Notes: generated by a model from the letters alone, not told the origin. Shown: positions 44,498 to 54,027, numbered from the stretch's first letter. The stretch: 64,000 nucleotides of DNA from Bacillus sp. es.034 (GCF_002563655.1 NZ_PDIY01000001.1:3942001-4006000), one strand, 5' to 3'. A program made the numbers and translations.

Positions 44498-44515
44498 TTG
44501 TGAACAACTTCACAA
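44498..44515. promoter_or_regulatory. Rex operator 1 of ldh
   Basis: TTGTGAACAACTTCACAA, a perfect inverted repeat of the Rex consensus (TTGTGAA-N4-TTCACAA). It overlaps a TTGACA-like -35 region at 44489. The NADH-sensing repressor Rex is expected to bind. Confidence 0.9.
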
Positions 44516-44575
44516 ATAATGTATGAAAGGATGTATTTATCAATAGAATATCAGCATGAAACGTGTTATGATTTT

Positions 44576-44593
44576 TTGTGAATAGTTTCACAA
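44576..44593. promoter_or_regulatory. Rex operator 2 of ldh
   Basis: TTGTGAATAGTTTCACAA, a second perfect Rex site, 78 bp after the first and 95 bp before the ldh start. Two identical half-site pairs suggest cooperative repression or a loop. Confidence 0.9.
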
Positions 44594-44684
44594 TATCGCC
44601 GGATTCAACCTGCTTTTCCCACTCGAACCTTCTGGGACGCATGTTACCAATCGCTAGGACAAATAACGAAAGAATAGGTGATGA

Positions 44685-45638
<954 letters not shown>

Positions 45639-45725
45639 TCTGCACCTTATCACAGCATATTAGACACGCACGCCCACTCCCACTCCTCATAAGATAAAGA
45701 GAATTCTTTATGAGGAGGTTCTTCT

Positions 45726-46232
45726 ATGTACGATCACAGACAAATATTCCCCGGCTTGCCCGGCGGAGGATCCGGCGGCGGATTTCCTGGTTTTCCCGGG
45801 GGAGGACAGGGTTCCGGTGGAGGCTTCCCTGGTATTCCTGGATTTCCAGGCGGCGGTGGGGGTTCAGGTAGCGGCGGTTTTCCCGGCATCCCCGGTTTTC
45901 CCGGTGGAGGACAAGGAGCACCAAGCTCACCACCCCCTTCAGGCGGGCAGGGCGGACAAAACCAACCACCACCCGGGCCACCACCGAACTTCCAACCGCA
46001 AAAAACGGCACTTCAAGGAACGCAGGGTGGACCGAGCACCTTCGCAGTCGACCCAGGTGCCATCAGAAGATGTTTATTCCGATATACCTATATATGGTTA
46101 AGAAGAGATGCTTTCTGGTTCTACCCAGTGTTTGTCGGCCGACGTTCCATTGCCGGGTGGAGATGGATCGGATTCACATGGGTGTACTTCGGCATCGATT
46201 TGGATAAAATCGAATCCTTTACGTGCGTGTAG
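45726..46232 (+). CDS. Gly/Pro-rich protein with conserved aromatic C-terminal domain
   Basis: A 168-residue protein. Residues about 9-65 are collagen-like Gly/Pro/Phe repeats (GFPGIPGFPGGG, occurring twice), 66-95 are Pro/Gln-rich, and the last 60 form a conserved domain with IRRCLFRYTYIWLRRDAFWF followed by GRRSIAGWRWIGFTWVYFGI and a Cys near the end. There is no signal peptide. The family is widespread in Bacillaceae but I know no function. GAGGAGG precedes the ATG. It overlaps a stop/start zone with the next gene (8 bp gap) and may be a spore or surface protein; that is inference. Confidence 0.7.
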   Translation: MYDHRQIFPGLPGGGSGGGFPGFPGGGQGSGGGFPGIPGFPGGGGGSGSGGFPGIPGFPGGGQGAPSSPPPSGGQGGQNQPPPGPPPNFQPQKTALQGTQGGPSTFAVDPGAIRRCLFRYTYIWLRRDAFWFYPVFVGRRSIAGWRWIGFTWVYFGIDLDKIESFTCV

Positions 46233-46240
46233 GTGTAGCC

Positions 46241-46894
46241 ATGCATTCCTATCCGTACTATCGAACCAATCAATCAAATGGCATCATAACCGTGAGCGGG
46301 GAACATACATTATATGTGGATCCGGATCAGGCTCTTGTATCGATTGGAATCGTTACGAATGATAAAGAGCTTGAAGCTGCCCAAAACGAGAATCAGCAAC
46401 TTTCCAGGTCGGTCGTTCAATCCCTATTAAATAACGGGGTGCGCCGCCAGGATATCCAGACGTCCACCTACCAAGTACTTCCACAGTACCAATTTGAGGA
46501 AGGAAAACAAACGTTCACCGGTTATGAAGTTCGACAAGTATTCAAGGTCACTGTTAGGTCGATTGAAAAAGTCGGGAAAATCATTGATGATGCCATAAAG
46601 AGCGGGGCCAATCGTGTGGAAAACATTCAATTCATTCAGTCTAACCCCCTCGAGTCCTACCAGCAGGCTCTCGCCCTAGCCTATCAAGAGGCGTATCAAA
46701 AGGCACTCACATTATCCGGCCAATCAAATCAACAGCTTAATCCGCAGCCCAAATCCATTACGGAACAATCCCGGCCCTCAGCCGTTCCCTTCATGAACAC
46801 CGCCTATTTAAAGGCAGCCGACGAAAGTACGGCCGTTCAGCCGGGTCAAATCGCCGTCACAGCCATCATCACAGTAGAATTCAGGACCCATTAA
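46241..46894 (+). CDS. SIMPL-domain (DUF541) protein
   Basis: A 217-residue SIMPL-domain protein, with IITVSGEHTLYVDPDQALVS followed by IGIVTNDKELEAAQNENQ at the start and the repeated beta-alpha pattern (TYQVLPQYQFEEGKQTFTGY). Family members are often periplasmic or secreted, but here no clear signal peptide precedes MHSYPYYRTN. The start at 46241 has AGGTG at good distance, 8 bp after the upstream gene, so the two are co-transcribed. Function is not known in Bacillus. Confidence 0.8.
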   Translation: MHSYPYYRTNQSNGIITVSGEHTLYVDPDQALVSIGIVTNDKELEAAQNENQQLSRSVVQSLLNNGVRRQDIQTSTYQVLPQYQFEEGKQTFTGYEVRQVFKVTVRSIEKVGKIIDDAIKSGANRVENIQFIQSNPLESYQQALALAYQEAYQKALTLSGQSNQQLNPQPKSITEQSRPSAVPFMNTAYLKAADESTAVQPGQIAVTAIITVEFRTH

Positions 46895-46896
46895 AA

Positions 46897-46934
46897 AAAC
46901 TGCCGAAGTAGATGACTACTGAGGCAGTTTTTTT
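46897..46934 (+). terminator. Terminator of the Gly/Pro-SIMPL operon
   Basis: AAACTGCC pairs with GGCAGTTT with an inner TAG/CTA, followed by TTTTTTT. Confidence 0.85.
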
Positions 46935-47346
46935 CTGGAGGGACGGACCTATAGGGGAAAGAAGGCTTAATTGCATCAACTGACCCCCGCTTTTCCCTCC
47001 CCAATTAGGTCAGGTAAGGAAGAATTGCGTCATTTTAGCCCTTGATCGGATTGCGTCGTTTTTTTTCATTATTGCGTCATTTCTCATGGTGATCGCGTCA
47101 TTTTCTTAATGAATTGCGTTTTTTCCATTAATCCCCATAGATACCCGCGCAACACTCTTAAAAAAACCCTACCGACCCCTCTTCAAATCCTTGTCCTTCA
47201 CCTAGGCAGCCACTTTTTCTGCAGAAATGGAGACTACCTGCCAGGATATTCTTTATTTATATGATGGTACGTGACGTTCTCTTCCTTCTCAATTCGGTCT
47301 GCCCACGCTTCATTTTTTTCCTATTAAATTTCAAGAACTCAATCAG
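46935..47346. other. Gene-free region between convergent SIMPL and proC genes
   Basis: Contains a lone AGGGACGGACCT 12-mer (46939-46950), the phased ATTGCGTCA array (47024-47121), and no coding frame with a ribosome binding site. A terminator for proC was not clearly recognised here. Confidence 0.7.
47024..47121 (+). repeat. Phased array of ATTGCGTCA cores, mostly 21 bp apart
   Basis: Cores start at 47024 (ATTGCGTCA), 47050 (ATTGCGTCG), 47071 (ATTGCGTCA), 47092 (ATCGCGTCA) and 47113 (ATTGCGTTT). The steps are 26, 21, 21 and 21 bp. Weaker copies may lie at 46970 (ATTGCATCA) and 47004 (ATTAGGTCA). The spacer sequences are unlike each other, so only the core and its distance are kept. On the minus strand three of the units read as heptads starting NDAI, but stops interrupt the frame. 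Confidence 0.8.
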
Positions 47347-48153
47347 CTATTCACCAAGCGACTTCGATTTCCGCCCGCAGGCTTCCATAGCCGATAAAAC
47401 AGCCCCCTTGAACTTGTGTTTCTCCAAGGTCGCCACTGCTTCAATCGTTGCTCCTCCGGGTGAACAGACGGCATCTTTCAGCTCTCCTGGGTGGGTGCCG
47501 GTTTCGAGTACCATTTTAGCTGCCCCAAGCACTGCCTGTGATGCCAGCTGATAGGCGAGACTCCTCGGGATGCCCTGGAGGACCGCTCCATCGGCGAGAG
47601 CTTCGATGAACATAAACACGTAAGCAGGAGAAGAGCCGCTCACAGCCGGTATCGCATCCATTAAGCTTTCCTCGATCTTTTCCGCTTTTCCGAAGCTTTC
47701 AAGGATTGCCTGGACATGTTCCAAATCGCTTTCTGTTATTTCTTCATTCACACAGTATGCAGTCATTCCTTCCCCCACAAGACTCGGAGTATTCGGCATC
47801 GTCCGTACGATTTTGGCAGAAGGGGAAATCTGCTCTTCCATCCATTCAATCGTGATTCCAGCCGCAATCGTAATGATGATGCTGTCTTTTTTCAAGGAAT
47901 TCTTGATGGATTCGATCAGTTCCTTGTATTGATCCGGTTTGACCGCAAGGAATACAATATCAGAAAAGGCCGCTACATCCAGATTGTCATCCGTCACCTT
48001 CACTCCAAATTTCTCTCTGACCATATCCAGGGTTTCTTGAGTCCTGGCACTCGCACGAACAGATTGTCTGTCCACCAGCCCGGACTTCAATATCCCTCCC
48101 ATGATGGCCTGCGCCATATTTCCGCATCCTATAAAGCCAATGGTTTTATCCAT
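47347..48153 (-). CDS. proC: Pyrroline-5-carboxylate reductase
   Basis: A 268-residue NADPH enzyme completing proline synthesis. The N-terminal Rossmann motif is IGFIGCGNMAQAIMGG (residues 4-19); MPNTPSLVGEGMTAYCVNEE and the dimer signature AVSGSSPAYVFMFIEALADG follow, with HPGELKDAVCSPGGATIEAV near the C-terminus. ATG at 48153 is preferred over GTG at 48162 by spacing from GAGAGG. It ends the array region and is monocistronic. Confidence 0.92.
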   Translation of the reverse strand: MDKTIGFIGCGNMAQAIMGGILKSGLVDRQSVRASARTQETLDMVREKFGVKVTDDNLDVAAFSDIVFLAVKPDQYKELIESIKNSLKKDSIIITIAAGITIEWMEEQISPSAKIVRTMPNTPSLVGEGMTAYCVNEEITESDLEHVQAILESFGKAEKIEESLMDAIPAVSGSSPAYVFMFIEALADGAVLQGIPRSLAYQLASQAVLGAAKMVLETGTHPGELKDAVCSPGGATIEAVATLEKHKFKGAVLSAMEACGRKSKSLGE

Positions 48154-48279
48154 TTCTTTCACCTCTCGTTTGTATGTAAACAGTCCTTAGCATCATACCA
48201 AACTTTCACTCCTATTAAAACGTTTCATCTTTTCACTTTTAAAAAAGCTCAGGGAGACCACTCCTCCCTGAGCCTTCCA

Positions 48280-48423
48280 TTATTCCACCAGCTTCCCACA
48301 GTGGGGGCACAGGGATTTAGAATAATCCTTTGGAATCTTTTTATGACAATGACTGCACGTTTTCACATACACCGGCTGCTCGAACAAGTCATCCGACATG
48401 CCGTATCCACTCTTGAAGGTCAC
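48280..48423 (-). CDS. Small zinc-ribbon protein
   Basis: About 47 residues (start unsettled). The C-terminal part KTCSHCHKKIPKDYSKSLCP followed by HCGKLVE has two CxxC pairs, which form a zinc ribbon. The GTG at 48423 is eight bases after CAGGG; ATG at 48399 (39 residues) is an alternative with a weaker AGTGG site. It follows the phosphotransferase gene by 55 bp in the same direction. Function unknown. Confidence 0.55.
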   Translation of the reverse strand: MTFKSGYGMSDDLFEQPVYVKTCSHCHKKIPKDYSKSLCPHCGKLVE

Positions 48424-48478
48424 CCTCATCACCCTGACTAATAACTCGATGATTCCTCCGGTAATCAGTAAAGCCTGA

Positions 48479-49501
48479 TCATCTTGTACGGACTTCACGA
48501 AGGATCTTTTCGTAATCGAGGTCGACGATTGGTTCATCCTCCTGTATTCTCTCCCTGATTTGAGTCAACAATGACCGCTCTCCTTCAGATAAATTCTCAA
48601 GATCCCACTTTTTATGGAAGACTGTGTATAGAGTCAGGTCCCTGAGAAGCAGGAAATGCGGGATGCGCTTGACCCATTCGTCATCGATGTCACACTCCGT
48701 CAAATATCCTTCAAGAAACGCCATAAGGAATCTCTCCCCGAACCCACTGCGGGTTTCCAGCGTCTCATTCCGAAACTTCCACCATACCGAATAATAGAGC
48801 GGAATGGCCACATCACTTACATAAAAGAATTGCATGCTATCATCAAAGTCGAACACATGGAGATCACCTTCGTGATAAAAGAAGTTACCCGGATGGATGT
48901 CTGAATGAATGAGGCCGAAAGAATCCTGTGTCTCTTTGAAGCCCCGGATGTTTTCCTTATTTAGTCGGCCTTTTTCAATGATATCCCTGTCATTAACAGA
49001 TGTTAAATATTTGTCGTAGTCCAGCACATCATCCTGATCCCAGCGCTCACGCCTGCTTTCATCCTGCTCGTACCCCCTCGTTACCCTGTGCATATGTCCG
49101 GTGAGTTTTCCCCATTTATAAAAAAGTTCATCATTAAATATAGGGTCACCCACCTTCACAGGCTGTCCTGGAGCTTTGTCAAATAAGCAGACAAAGAAAG
49201 ACGTTTCTCCCGTTTTAACCACTTCTACCAGATTTCCTTCCTCAGAATCATTCACGAGTGAAACATTCACCCCATGTTTATGTAAGTAATTGATCCATTG
49301 CAACTCAGCTTCCACTTCCCCTTTTGAACGATGGGAACTGTGGGTCAGGCGGAGGATATAAGGAATCTCTCCTCTGTGCACCTCATACACATAGTTTTCG
49401 AAATCACCAAGCTTTTTCGCTTGACTTGTGTCGCAGCCGAAACGTGAAGCTGCATCCTTTAATACATCCTCTTTAAATAGTTCTTGAATCCACTTTTCCA
49501 T
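48479..49501 (-). CDS. Aminoglycoside-phosphotransferase-fold kinase
   Basis: A 340-residue APH/homoserine-kinase-like protein. The catalytic loop is LIHSDIHPGNFFYH (about 195-208) and the metal DFD is in LHVFDFDDSMQFF (about 213). The N-terminal lobe has YILRLTHSSHRSK with the ATP Lys/Arg region. Similar Bacillus proteins (YerI/SrkA-like) are stress-related small-molecule or protein kinases. It lies 10 bp after the YciI-domain gene, forming an operon with it. Substrate unknown. Confidence 0.8.
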   Translation of the reverse strand: MEKWIQELFKEDVLKDAASRFGCDTSQAKKLGDFENYVYEVHRGEIPYILRLTHSSHRSKGEVEAELQWINYLHKHGVNVSLVNDSEEGNLVEVVKTGETSFFVCLFDKAPGQPVKVGDPIFNDELFYKWGKLTGHMHRVTRGYEQDESRRERWDQDDVLDYDKYLTSVNDRDIIEKGRLNKENIRGFKETQDSFGLIHSDIHPGNFFYHEGDLHVFDFDDSMQFFYVSDVAIPLYYSVWWKFRNETLETRSGFGERFLMAFLEGYLTECDIDDEWVKRIPHFLLLRDLTLYTVFHKKWDLENLSEGERSLLTQIRERIQEDEPIVDLDYEKILREVRTR

Positions 49502-49511
49502 TCTTTATCTC

Positions 49512-49829
49512 CTAGTCTATGACATGTTCATTTTTTCTTAGAAGAGCCACACGATAAGGGAACAGTTCCGCTGTCATGATACCCTCGGCCACAGTGGGAT
49601 CTTCTTTCATGAATGCCTTTGCCTGTTCCTCGTCATCTGCTTCAAATACTACGATTCCAAAGGCATTTTCCTCTTCATTCAGCGTTCGACCTGCAAGGAT
49701 CACGACCCCGGATTCTGTCATTTCCTTCAACCTGGTAAAGTGGCGTTGAACAATTCCTTCATCCTTGCCTGTCCAGCTTTCTTCTTTATGTAAGCGTGGA
49801 ATCAGCTTCAAGACATAAATAAATTCCAT
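49512..49829 (-). CDS. YciI-family protein
   Basis: A 105-residue alpha/beta ferredoxin-like protein of the YciI/YCII family. MEFIYVLKLIPRLHKEESWT, then HFTRLKEMTESGVVILAGRT with the conserved His-Asp type centre, and FEADDEEQAKAFMKEDP. Members are dehalogenase-like or muconolactone-isomerase-like; the activity here is unknown. The ATG is preceded by GAGAGGGG. It overlaps no gene and leads into the kinase. Confidence 0.8.
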   Translation of the reverse strand: MEFIYVLKLIPRLHKEESWTGKDEGIVQRHFTRLKEMTESGVVILAGRTLNEEENAFGIVVFEADDEEQAKAFMKEDPTVAEGIMTAELFPYRVALLRKNEHVID

Positions 49830-49891
49830 TTTCCCCTCTCCCTTCCCCCTACTTATACGACTCAGGAGGGGGAGAACCCTTTTTCAGCGCC

Positions 49892-49922
49892 AAAAAAAGC
49901 CGTTGAGTCCCGCTCAACAGCC
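49892..49922 (-). terminator. Terminator of the Gfo/Idh/MocA gene
   Basis: On the minus strand GCTGTTGAG pairs with CTCAACGGC (one G-U) and is followed by seven T. Confidence 0.85.
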
Positions 49923-49942
49923 ATTTCTGTTCATTCATCCGC

Positions 49943-50929
49943 TCATCTATCCGCAGGAAATACCAATCCGATTTGTTTCCTCGCCTTATCCATCACTCTG
50001 GAGCTCAGGAGGGAATGATTATACGAATTGATCAGAGATTCCAACTTTCCTCCTGCATTAATAACAGAAACGAATTCTTGTATTTCATAATACATCGGAG
50101 GATGATCCTCTTGTTGAACATACGAACAGGTTTCTCCGTTGCGATAATAAAACGTCACGGTACTGAAATCGCCAATTTTATCGATGGTGACCGTCCCTTC
50201 TTCGCCTTGGATTTCAGTCGGGATATGAGTGTCTGAGATCTTGGAGAAGGTTGCTGCTATATCCATTTGTTCGTATTTCATGATGACACTTCCTGAACCA
50301 TCGACACCTGAATCCAGCATGGTACCGGTTGCCTTTATTTCCTTCGGCTCTCCGAATAGAACAACCATGGGATAAATGCAATAAACGCCCAAGTCCATCA
50401 GGGCACCATTGGAAAAAGCGGGATTGAAAGCATTCAGTACCGTCCCGTCTTTATACGCGTCGTATCGGGAAGAATACTTACAGCAGCTGACATTGACTTT
50501 CCGAATGGTCCCGATGGTGTGCAGCTTCTCTCTAAGCACCTGGAAATTGGGCAGGAAAGTGGTCCTGACCGCTTCCATTAGTAAGGCATCGTTCTTCTTT
50601 GCAGAAGCAATCATCTCTTGAACTTCCCTCTCATTCGAAGCTAATGGCTTCTCACATAATACGTGAATGCCTTTATTTAAAAAAGTGATGGCCTGACTGC
50701 AGTGAAAGGAATTGGGACTGGCTATGTAAACGGCATCGATATGATCTTTACTCGCCATCTCTTCTATATTCGTGAACCAGTCGCTGATCCCATGGGTTTC
50801 AGCGAATGCCTTTGCCCTCTCTTCGGTCCTTGAGTAAACAGCTTGTAATTGAAAGTCATCCACGCCTTCTGAAGCTTGTATAAAACGGTCAGTGATCCAG
50901 TTGGTTCCGATGATACCAAATCTAATCAT
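49943..50929 (-). CDS. Gfo/Idh/MocA-family oxidoreductase
   Basis: A 328-residue NAD(P)-dependent dehydrogenase of the Gfo/Idh/MocA family. The Rossmann end is RFGIIGTNWITDRFIQ, HVLCEKPLASNEREV carries the conserved Glu-Lys-Pro, and FSNGALMDLGVYCIYPMV has the catalytic Asp region. The start at 50929 is set by GGAGAG eight bases upstream. Sugar or polyol substrate, not identifiable. It diverges from rpiA. Confidence 0.85.
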   Translation of the reverse strand: MIRFGIIGTNWITDRFIQASEGVDDFQLQAVYSRTEERAKAFAETHGISDWFTNIEEMASKDHIDAVYIASPNSFHCSQAITFLNKGIHVLCEKPLASNEREVQEMIASAKKNDALLMEAVRTTFLPNFQVLREKLHTIGTIRKVNVSCCKYSSRYDAYKDGTVLNAFNPAFSNGALMDLGVYCIYPMVVLFGEPKEIKATGTMLDSGVDGSGSVIMKYEQMDIAATFSKISDTHIPTEIQGEEGTVTIDKIGDFSTVTFYYRNGETCSYVQQEDHPPMYYEIQEFVSVINAGGKLESLINSYNHSLLSSRVMDKARKQIGLVFPADR

Positions 50930-51012
50930 ATGATCTCTCCTTCTTTCATTCATGTCTATTCTAGTATAGAATGCTAAGTAAAACGATGATTACGTTGGAA
51001 AGGGGCCATGCA

Positions 51013-51699
51013 GTGGACAGCCTGGAAAAGAAATTGGCCGGTGAAAAAGCGGCAGAATATATACAGGACGGAATGACAGTGGGTCTGGGAACCGGTTCAA
51101 CCGTCTATTGGACGATTCATAAATTAGGGGAACTTGTCTCTCAGGGATTACAGGTCAAGGCCATCCCCTCTTCAGTGGAAACAGAGCGCCTGGCAAAAAA
51201 AGCCGGTATTCCATTAACCACTTTCTCTGAAGTGAACATGTTGGATCTTTCGATTGATGGCGCCGATGAAGTGGATCCAATGTTCAACTTAATAAAAGGG
51301 GGAGGTGGAGCATTGGTAAGGGAGAAGTTCATTGATACGTTCACCCGCAAGTTCATCGTTGTCGTGGATGAGTCCAAATTAGTCTCAAAGCTTGGCTCCT
51401 TCCCACTCCCTGTTGAGATCCTCCCTTTTGGATGGGAAGTGACATGCCAATCACTCGCTGAATTAGGATGCATGCCTGTTCTAAGAAAAAGAAAGGATGA
51501 ACGCTTTATATCCGATAACGGAAACTATATCGTGGATTGTCATTTCACAGGCATCGAGGACCCTGCCTCCCTTCACTCCCGGTTAAAACAATTATTAGGT
51601 GTCGTGGAAACTGGTCTTTTCATTGATGTGACCGACCTGATGATTGTCGGGAAAAAGGATGGCGTGGAGGTTGTCTCACCGCATAAGAATCTGACATGA
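51013..51699 (+). CDS. rpiA: Ribose-5-phosphate isomerase A
   Basis: A 228-residue enzyme of the pentose phosphate pathway. GLGTGSTVYWTIHKLGEL (phosphate loop), SIDGADEVDPMFNLIKGGGG followed by ALVREKF (the catalytic Glu/Lys region) and VVDESKLVSKLGSFPLPVEI are signature segments. GTG at 51013 is chosen, seven bases after AGGGG; an ATG at 50971 is upstream of that site. B. subtilis has the RpiB type instead, so the class A enzyme is a difference from that model. Confidence 0.9.
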   Translation: MDSLEKKLAGEKAAEYIQDGMTVGLGTGSTVYWTIHKLGELVSQGLQVKAIPSSVETERLAKKAGIPLTTFSEVNMLDLSIDGADEVDPMFNLIKGGGGALVREKFIDTFTRKFIVVVDESKLVSKLGSFPLPVEILPFGWEVTCQSLAELGCMPVLRKRKDERFISDNGNYIVDCHFTGIEDPASLHSRLKQLLGVVETGLFIDVTDLMIVGKKDGVEVVSPHKNLT

Positions 51700-51712
51700 T
51701 GGCACTCAGCAC

Positions 51713-51741
51713 AAAAGCCAACCTTATTGGTTGGCTTTTTG
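51713..51741. terminator. Bidirectional terminator rpiA/STAS gene
   Basis: AAAAGCCAACC and GGTTGGCTTTT form a perfect stem with loop TTATT. Confidence 0.9.
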
Positions 51742-52215
51742 GAATTCCATGTCTTTTTCCCTCATCAAATACTGAAGTGCCGTCCTGAATGTCAGGAAGG
51801 TCTTGATCCCTTGAAGCTCCCTCACTCCTGAATTGATCATGATCTGAGTGAGAGAGGGAGTGAATCCGACAAAAAGAGTTTCGATTCCCATTAACCCGAT
51901 GGCCTTCGCCATGTTATCAATATACGTGCCAAAAATATCGATTTCTCCGATTTCCTTCTCTGATATTGCTGAGAAATCGACAATGATGGTGTTAATGTCC
52001 TCTCCATAAGAGACATCTAATATCTTTGTAATGATTCTCTCAAAGCGTTCCGGACTCAGCCTGCCCGTAATGGGGATCAGGATGGTTTCAGGGATGATGG
52101 ATGGGATAATCGGTGCTGAAATCTCCATGATAAGCTGCTCTGATTGAACCAGCTGTTCTTTCAATTCTTTGATTTCCTGCTTTAGCTGCTTAATTTCTTT
52201 ACTTTCACTTGTCAT
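51724..52215 (-). CDS. STAS-domain protein (RsbR-like)
   Basis: A 163-residue cytoplasmic protein: an N-terminal coiled coil (KEIKQLKQEIKELKEQL) precedes a STAS domain starting ISAPIIPSIIPETILIPITG, with VDFSAISEKEIGEIDIFGT and LFVGFTPSLTQIMINSGV. This is the C-terminal module of RsbR-type stressosome proteins without the globin-like N domain. It may take part in sigma-B type stress signalling, but no rsb genes are near. The start at 52215 has GAGGG upstream. Confidence 0.8.
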   Translation of the reverse strand: MTSESKEIKQLKQEIKELKEQLVQSEQLIMEISAPIIPSIIPETILIPITGRLSPERFERIITKILDVSYGEDINTIIVDFSAISEKEIGEIDIFGTYIDNMAKAIGLMGIETLFVGFTPSLTQIMINSGVRELQGIKTFLTFRTALQYLMREKDMEFQKANQ

Positions 52216-52327
52216 GACAACCCTCACCGCTTAGAGAATGTTTTTAAAGTACCTTTCTCTATTCTAGCACTTTAGATACATAATAACCTAATGATTTCAT
52301 ATGTAACGAGATAAATAGATGACAATG

Positions 52328-52355
52328 AAAAACCAGCCTCGTCGGCTGGTTTTTC
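52328..52355 (-). terminator. Terminator of yhbH
   Basis: AAAAACCAGCC and GGCTGGTTTTT form a perfect 11-bp stem around TCGTC. Confidence 0.9.
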
Positions 52356-53525
52356 TCACGCGAATGCCTTTTCCTGCTCCTTGTGGAAGAAACTCTTCAT
52401 GGCATGGAATACATCGGCTTTTTGTTTAAGGATGTAGTAGCGGAAATCGTCGTTTTTAATATTTTTATAGGCTGACATTAAGGTGGAGTGACGATTATAC
52501 TGATTCACTTCCCCATATCCGAACATGCTGGACACTTTCATTAATTCTTCGACAAGCTTGACACACCGCACATTATCACTCGTCAGGTTATCCCCGTCGG
52601 AGAAATGGAAAGGATAAATGTTGTAACGACTTGGAGAATACTTTCCATCGATGAGCTCAAGGGCTTTTCGATAGGCTGATGAACAGATCGTCCCCCCGCT
52701 TTCCCCTTTCGAGAAGAAGTGCTCTTCTGACACCACCTTGGCTTCGGTATGATGAGCGATGAATTCGATTTCCACGGTTTCATATTTCGTGCGCAGGAAT
52801 CGGGTCATCCAGAAGAAGAAGCTTCTTGCCATATACTTCTCCCACACTCCCATACTGCCGCTCGTATCCATCATTGCTAAGACGACGGCTTTTGATTCCG
52901 GCTTTAATACTTCGTTCCACGTCCTGAATTTCAGATCCTCTGTAAAGATCGGATGAAAGCTTGGTGCTCCTTTCATGGCATTTCGTTTGAAGGCAGACAT
53001 CATCGTCTTCTTTTTATCTATATTCCCCATTAGGCCGGTTTTACGGATATCATTGAATTCAATATGCTCGACGGTTTGGACATCCTGCTCTTTCTTCTTC
53101 AGGTTCGGAAGCTCCAATTGGCTGAATAGAGCTTCTTCGATTTCAAGCATTGACACTTCTGCTTCATAATAATCTTCACCGGCTTTGTCCCCGGCCCCTT
53201 GACCTTTTCCTGGACCCTGCTGCTGTTGTGAGCCGTCCCTTGCAATGACGTCCCCTACCTGGCTTTCACCGTCTCCCTGCCCGACGTGTTTATTCTTATC
53301 ATAGTTGTAACGGATTTTATATTCATCTAACGAACGAATCGGGATTTTGACGACGTCTCGGCCATTGGACATGACAATGTTTTCTTCTGTGATTAAGTCT
53401 GGTAAATTATTGCGGATGGCATCCTGTACTTTCTCTTGATGTCTCTGCTGATCATCGTGACCTTTGCGGTGGAGGGCCCAATCTTCCTTGGAAATGACAA
53501 ACTGATGATTATCCATTTGACTCAA
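52356..53525 (-). CDS. yhbH: Sporulation protein YhbH (DUF444)
   Basis: A 389-residue soluble protein of the UPF0229/YhbH family with a VWA-like metal site: [20 protein letters not shown] is the MIDAS motif (D-x-S-x-S). The N-terminus [20 protein letters not shown] matches B. subtilis YhbH. The middle has a Gly/Gln-rich stretch. In Bacillus it is expressed in the mother cell with PrkA and SpoVR; those three are all in this window. The start is TTG at 53525, six bases after GGAGGGG. Confidence 0.9.
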   Translation of the reverse strand: MSQMDNHQFVISKEDWALHRKGHDDQQRHQEKVQDAIRNNLPDLITEENIVMSNGRDVVKIPIRSLDEYKIRYNYDKNKHVGQGDGESQVGDVIARDGSQQQQGPGKGQGAGDKAGEDYYEAEVSMLEIEEALFSQLELPNLKKKEQDVQTVEHIEFNDIRKTGLMGNIDKKKTMMSAFKRNAMKGAPSFHPIFTEDLKFRTWNEVLKPESKAVVLAMMDTSGSMGVWEKYMARSFFFWMTRFLRTKYETVEIEFIAHHTEAKVVSEEHFFSKGESGGTICSSAYRKALELIDGKYSPSRYNIYPFHFSDGDNLTSDNVRCVKLVEELMKVSSMFGYGEVNQYNRHSTLMSAYKNIKNDDFRYYILKQKADVFHAMKSFFHKEQEKAFA

Positions 53526-53747
53526 ATTATTCCCCTCCTTAATTTTTTTCACATTTTTTCATTTTCCTGCATACACTATGTTGACTGTCTAAACTGCACG
53601 TATCCCATGAAGTGAAACGGGGATTACTCTATCCTATGCAGAAGTATTGATAAATTTACAAATAATTTCGACAATTAACCGTTCTTTTCTAATTGGACGA
53701 GCCTATTTTTCTGACAGGTTAATGCCTGTCCCGAATTGATCGGATTC

Positions 53748-53780
53748 CAAAAAAAATAATCAGGCACGATCACCTGATTA
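53748..53780 (-). terminator. Terminator of the 57-residue gene
   Basis: AATCAGG and CCTGATT pair on the minus strand, followed by TTTTTTTT. The 5' arm includes the stop codon. Confidence 0.8.
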
Positions 53781-53951
53781 AGCTTCCTCTTCATATTGAG
53801 CCGGGTCTGAAACTCGATTGTTCAACTTTAATTCGCCACTGGAACGTAATTTCTCCATTTGCTTTCCCAGTTTAATGACTTCCTCCATATTGGAGGCCAT
53901 GCTACCATTGAGAGGTTCCGCTTCTTCCCGGGATTTCGGTGTAAACGACAT
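53778..53951 (-). CDS. Small protein, tandem paralogue A
   Basis: 57 residues from an ATG at 53951 behind GGTGGG-type site: MSFTPKSREEAEPLNGSMAS, then NMEEVIKLGKQMEKLRSSGE and LKLNNRVSDPAQYEEEA. It is highly charged with a short central helix and no membrane part. It shares the pattern NGSMA-x2-MEE-x3-LGKQM-x-KLR-x3-EL and DP-x-QY with the neighbour at 54028. Located between prkA and yhbH, so a sporulation role is possible. Family not recognised. Confidence 0.7.
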   Translation of the reverse strand: MSFTPKSREEAEPLNGSMASNMEEVIKLGKQMEKLRSSGELKLNNRVSDPAQYEEEA

Positions 53952-54027
53952 CCTATCAACCCACCTTCATTTGATAATGGGTCCGGCTCTCTATCTATAG
54001 ATTATGGTATTCAGAGTTTTCTGTCAA

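Noticed and set aside
46970-47346. CRISPR array in the proC intergenic region
   Set aside because: The repeated cores are only 9-10 bp and the spacing is 21 bp, far shorter than any CRISPR repeat-spacer unit, and no cas gene is near.
53713-53730. GACAGG/CCTGTC hairpin between yhbH and the small paralogue as a terminator
   Set aside because: Only a 6-bp stem, no T-run after it, and a better terminator lies next to it at 53748.
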